From contig RXJV01000028.1 of NCBI GenBank assembly GCA_003963075.1, forward strand, positions 1-64,000: DNA of 64,000 nucleotides, given 5' to 3'. Every line of letters begins with the position of its first letter. Position 1 is the stretch's first letter. Origin of the DNA: Burkholderiales bacterium (GTDB lineage Bacteria; Pseudomonadota; Gammaproteobacteria; Burkholderiales; Burkholderiaceae_C). The notes under the pieces are model-generated. The model worked only from the letters and a program-made list of their open reading frames with translations, ran no database searches and was not told the origin of the DNA. Positions 62,475-64,000 of this stretch are shown here, piece after piece. The translations under genes and the position numbers were made by a program.

Positions 62475-62516
62475 GATTACGCTTGTAAACGTTGACCAAT
62501 GATTACGCACGTAAAC
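62475..62516. promoter_or_regulatory. Twin BlaI-type operators
   Basis: GATTACGCTTGTAAAC (62475-62490) and GATTACGCACGTAAAC (62501-62516), 26 bp apart, each with the inverted core TTAC-N4-GTAA. The first begins right next to the blaI start codon, so binding would block transcription start. Confidence 0.75.
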
Positions 62517-62634
62517 GAATCCGTCAAGCCTCGCACGAACCGGCATGTTCGAGAGGCGTTCAGCAGGCGTCGATCCTTGTCACGGTCCTGCCATGTCAGC
62601 CGCCTAGCTTTCGCGGTTTGCAGCAGGAGAGGCC

Positions 62635-63540
62635 GTGAGCCCGATCGACGACGAACTGGTGAAGCGCATTCACCGCGACCTTCAGGATGATTTCGATGAG
62701 GAGCTCGAGCTGGAGCTCGAGGACCGCGACTACACGCTGTCGTTGGACGACGCACCGGGGGACGCCACCGGCGAGCGGCAGCACTATTTCCGTGAGCTGA
62801 TCCGGCTGCAGAGCGAGCTCGTGAAGCTGCAGGACTGGGTGGTGCACACCGGCCACAAGGTCGTCATCCTGTTCGAAGGGCGCGACGCGGCCGGCAAGGG
62901 CGGCGTGATCAAGCGCATCACGCAGCGCCTGAACCCACGTGTATGCCGCGTGGCGGCGCTGCCGGCGCCCAACGACCGCGAGCGCACGCAGTGGTATTTC
63001 CAGCGCTATGTGTCGCATCTGCCCGCGGCCGGCGAGATCGTGCTGTTCGACCGCAGCTGGTACAACCGCGCCGGCGTCGAGCGCGTGATGGGCTTCTGCA
63101 CCGACGAGCAGTACGAGGAGTTCTTCCGTTCGGCGCCGGAGTTCGAGCGCATGCTGGTGCGTTCGGGCATCCAGCTCATCAAGTACTGGTTCTCGATCAG
63201 CGACGACGAGCAGCGCGTGCGCTTCCTCGGCCGCATCCACGACCCGCTCAAGCAGTGGAAGCTCAGCCCGATGGACCTGGAGTCGCGCCGTCGCTGGGAG
63301 GAGTACACCAAGGCCAAGGAGGTGATGCTGGAACGCACCCACATCCCGGAATCGCCCTGGTGGGTAGTGCCGGCGGACGACAAGAAGCGCGCCCGGCTGA
63401 ACTGCATCCACCACCTGCTGTCGCAGATCGCCTACCAGGAGGTGCCGCACGCCGACATCGAACTGCCGGCGCGTGAGCGGCGCGAGGACTACATCCGCCA
63501 TCCGGTGCCGAACGACATCATCGTGCCGGAGGTCTATTGA
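62635..63540 (+). CDS. ppk2: Polyphosphate kinase 2
   Basis: A 301-residue PPK2 class I-type enzyme: Walker A FEGRDAAGKGG, Walker B-like LFDRSWYNRAGVE, and RVRFLGRIHDPLKQWKLSPMDLESRRRW. It transfers phosphate between polyphosphate and nucleoside diphosphates. Starts at GTG 62635 behind AGGAG (62624-62628). The acidic N-terminus (DDFDEELELELED) is unusual but seen in the family. Confidence 0.95.
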   Translation: MSPIDDELVKRIHRDLQDDFDEELELELEDRDYTLSLDDAPGDATGERQHYFRELIRLQSELVKLQDWVVHTGHKVVILFEGRDAAGKGGVIKRITQRLNPRVCRVAALPAPNDRERTQWYFQRYVSHLPAAGEIVLFDRSWYNRAGVERVMGFCTDEQYEEFFRSAPEFERMLVRSGIQLIKYWFSISDDEQRVRFLGRIHDPLKQWKLSPMDLESRRRWEEYTKAKEVMLERTHIPESPWWVVPADDKKRARLNCIHHLLSQIAYQEVPHADIELPARERREDYIRHPVPNDIIVPEVY

Positions 63541-63645
63541 CTTCAGGCAGCGCGGGCGCGGGCCGGGCGCGGATGCAGCTCGGAGGCCACTGCCGCAGCA
63601 GCCCCGCACAGTCGGCCCGGCGGTGAGCCGTGTTGGCATCGGGCG

Positions 63646-64000
63646 ATGAAGCTGCCACCGCTGTCGCTGGTCGTCGTTGTCGCCGTGGCGGCGTTGGCTT
63701 CATCGGCGTGGCGGGAGCATCGGTCGGCCCGTGACGGCCGCTGGCTCGCGGAGCGCGCGCGTCCTGGCGATATCCGCATGCTCTCGTCCGAGACCTGCCC
63801 TTACTGTGTGGCCGCCCGGCGCTGGCTGCATGCCGAGGGCGTGCCCTTCAGCGAATGCTTCATCGAGCGGGATGCCGCATGCGCGGCCGACTACCAGGCG
63901 ACGGGCGCCGCGGGCACGCCGACCTTCGTCGTCCGCGGTCAGCGCGTCCTTGGATTCGATCGTGCCCGGCTGATCGAGCGCTTCAGCGCTGCGGGTGGCC
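63646..64000 (+). CDS. Membrane-anchored glutaredoxin-like protein (3' truncated by window edge)
   Basis: An open frame of at least 118 codons that runs off the window. N-terminal hydrophobic anchor (LSLVVVVAVAALASSAW), then a thioredoxin fold with active-site CPYC (SSETCPYCVAARRWL) and GTPTFVV (cis-proline loop), as in glutaredoxins. Probably faces the periplasm. Start ATG 63646 has no strong ribosome binding site. Confidence 0.75.
   Translation, partial: MKLPPLSLVVVVAVAALASSAWREHRSARDGRWLAERARPGDIRMLSSETCPYCVAARRWLHAEGVPFSECFIERDAACAADYQATGAAGTPTFVVRGQRVLGFDRARLIERFSAAGG

Noticed and set aside
62576..62600. TGTCA repeats upstream of ppk2 as a PHO box
   Set aside because: The two half-sites are 16 bp apart rather than 11, so they do not form a PhoB site.
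1..64000. CRISPR arrays, insertion sequences and rRNA genes
   Set aside because: No regularly spaced repeats, transposase-type ORFs with terminal inverted repeats, or rRNA-like stretches were seen.

Overview
The window is chromosomal DNA of a high-GC betaproteobacterium. The gene neighbourhoods (aspS-nudB-ybhP-clsB, ctpA near moeB, fbp-pepN, prfB) and the codon use point to the order Burkholderiales, probably the Rubrivivax/Roseateles/Ideonella side. Species cannot be fixed from the sequence alone. No rRNA operon, CRISPR array, insertion sequence or complete prophage is visible.

Layout. 1-4215: end of aspS, an orphan periplasmic binding protein, then nudB, a YbhP-type phosphatase and cardiolipin synthase clsB. 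4242-7453: secreted alpha/beta hydrolase, an MFS exporter and a divergent LysR regulator. 7454-15410: a complete five-enzyme histidine utilisation locus (hutHU leftward, hutCDIGF rightward) whose overlapping divergent promoters share one HutC-type operator; it is followed by a chemoreceptor and an asparaginase. 18137-26402: small periplasmic proteins, a TPR-GGDEF cyclase, a DUF429 protein, a TonB-dependent receptor behind a good PHO-box match, and a second chemoreceptor. 26599-36536: phosphoesterases, arginase, a LOG-type hydrolase, MoeB/ThiF, the CtpA protease, ChrA, a 32-residue small membrane protein with its own promoter and terminator, and a class II amidotransferase.

36740-43362: a compact 6.6 kb integrative element inserted in tRNA-Thr(CGT). 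It has 51-bp direct repeats, a tyrosine integrase, putative arm sites at both ends, a replication module (PriCT-2, then TOPRIM-AAA helicase in the same frame but separated by one amber codon), an iteron-like repeat cluster, small phage-type genes and its own replacement terminator for the tRNA. No relaxase, capsid or obvious cargo gene is seen, so it looks like a satellite-type or mobilisable replicating island.

43413-64000: fbp, pepN, a half-size EamA-type protein, prfB with its programmed +1 frameshift, an oligopeptidase, an orphan DUF4212 subunit, a hydrolase, a GNAT enzyme and an acyl-CoA synthetase. A small accessory patch follows (ParB-like protein and a CxC secreted protein). Then come an XRE-DUF2975 operon, ybaK-plsY-ridA, a BlaI/M56 antirepressor-type cassette with twin operators, ppk2 and a truncated thioredoxin-fold protein.

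A theme across the window is a -10-like hexamer placed 6-8 nt before the ATG of genes that lack a Shine-Dalgarno sequence, which suggests frequent leaderless transcripts and helps choose several start codons.
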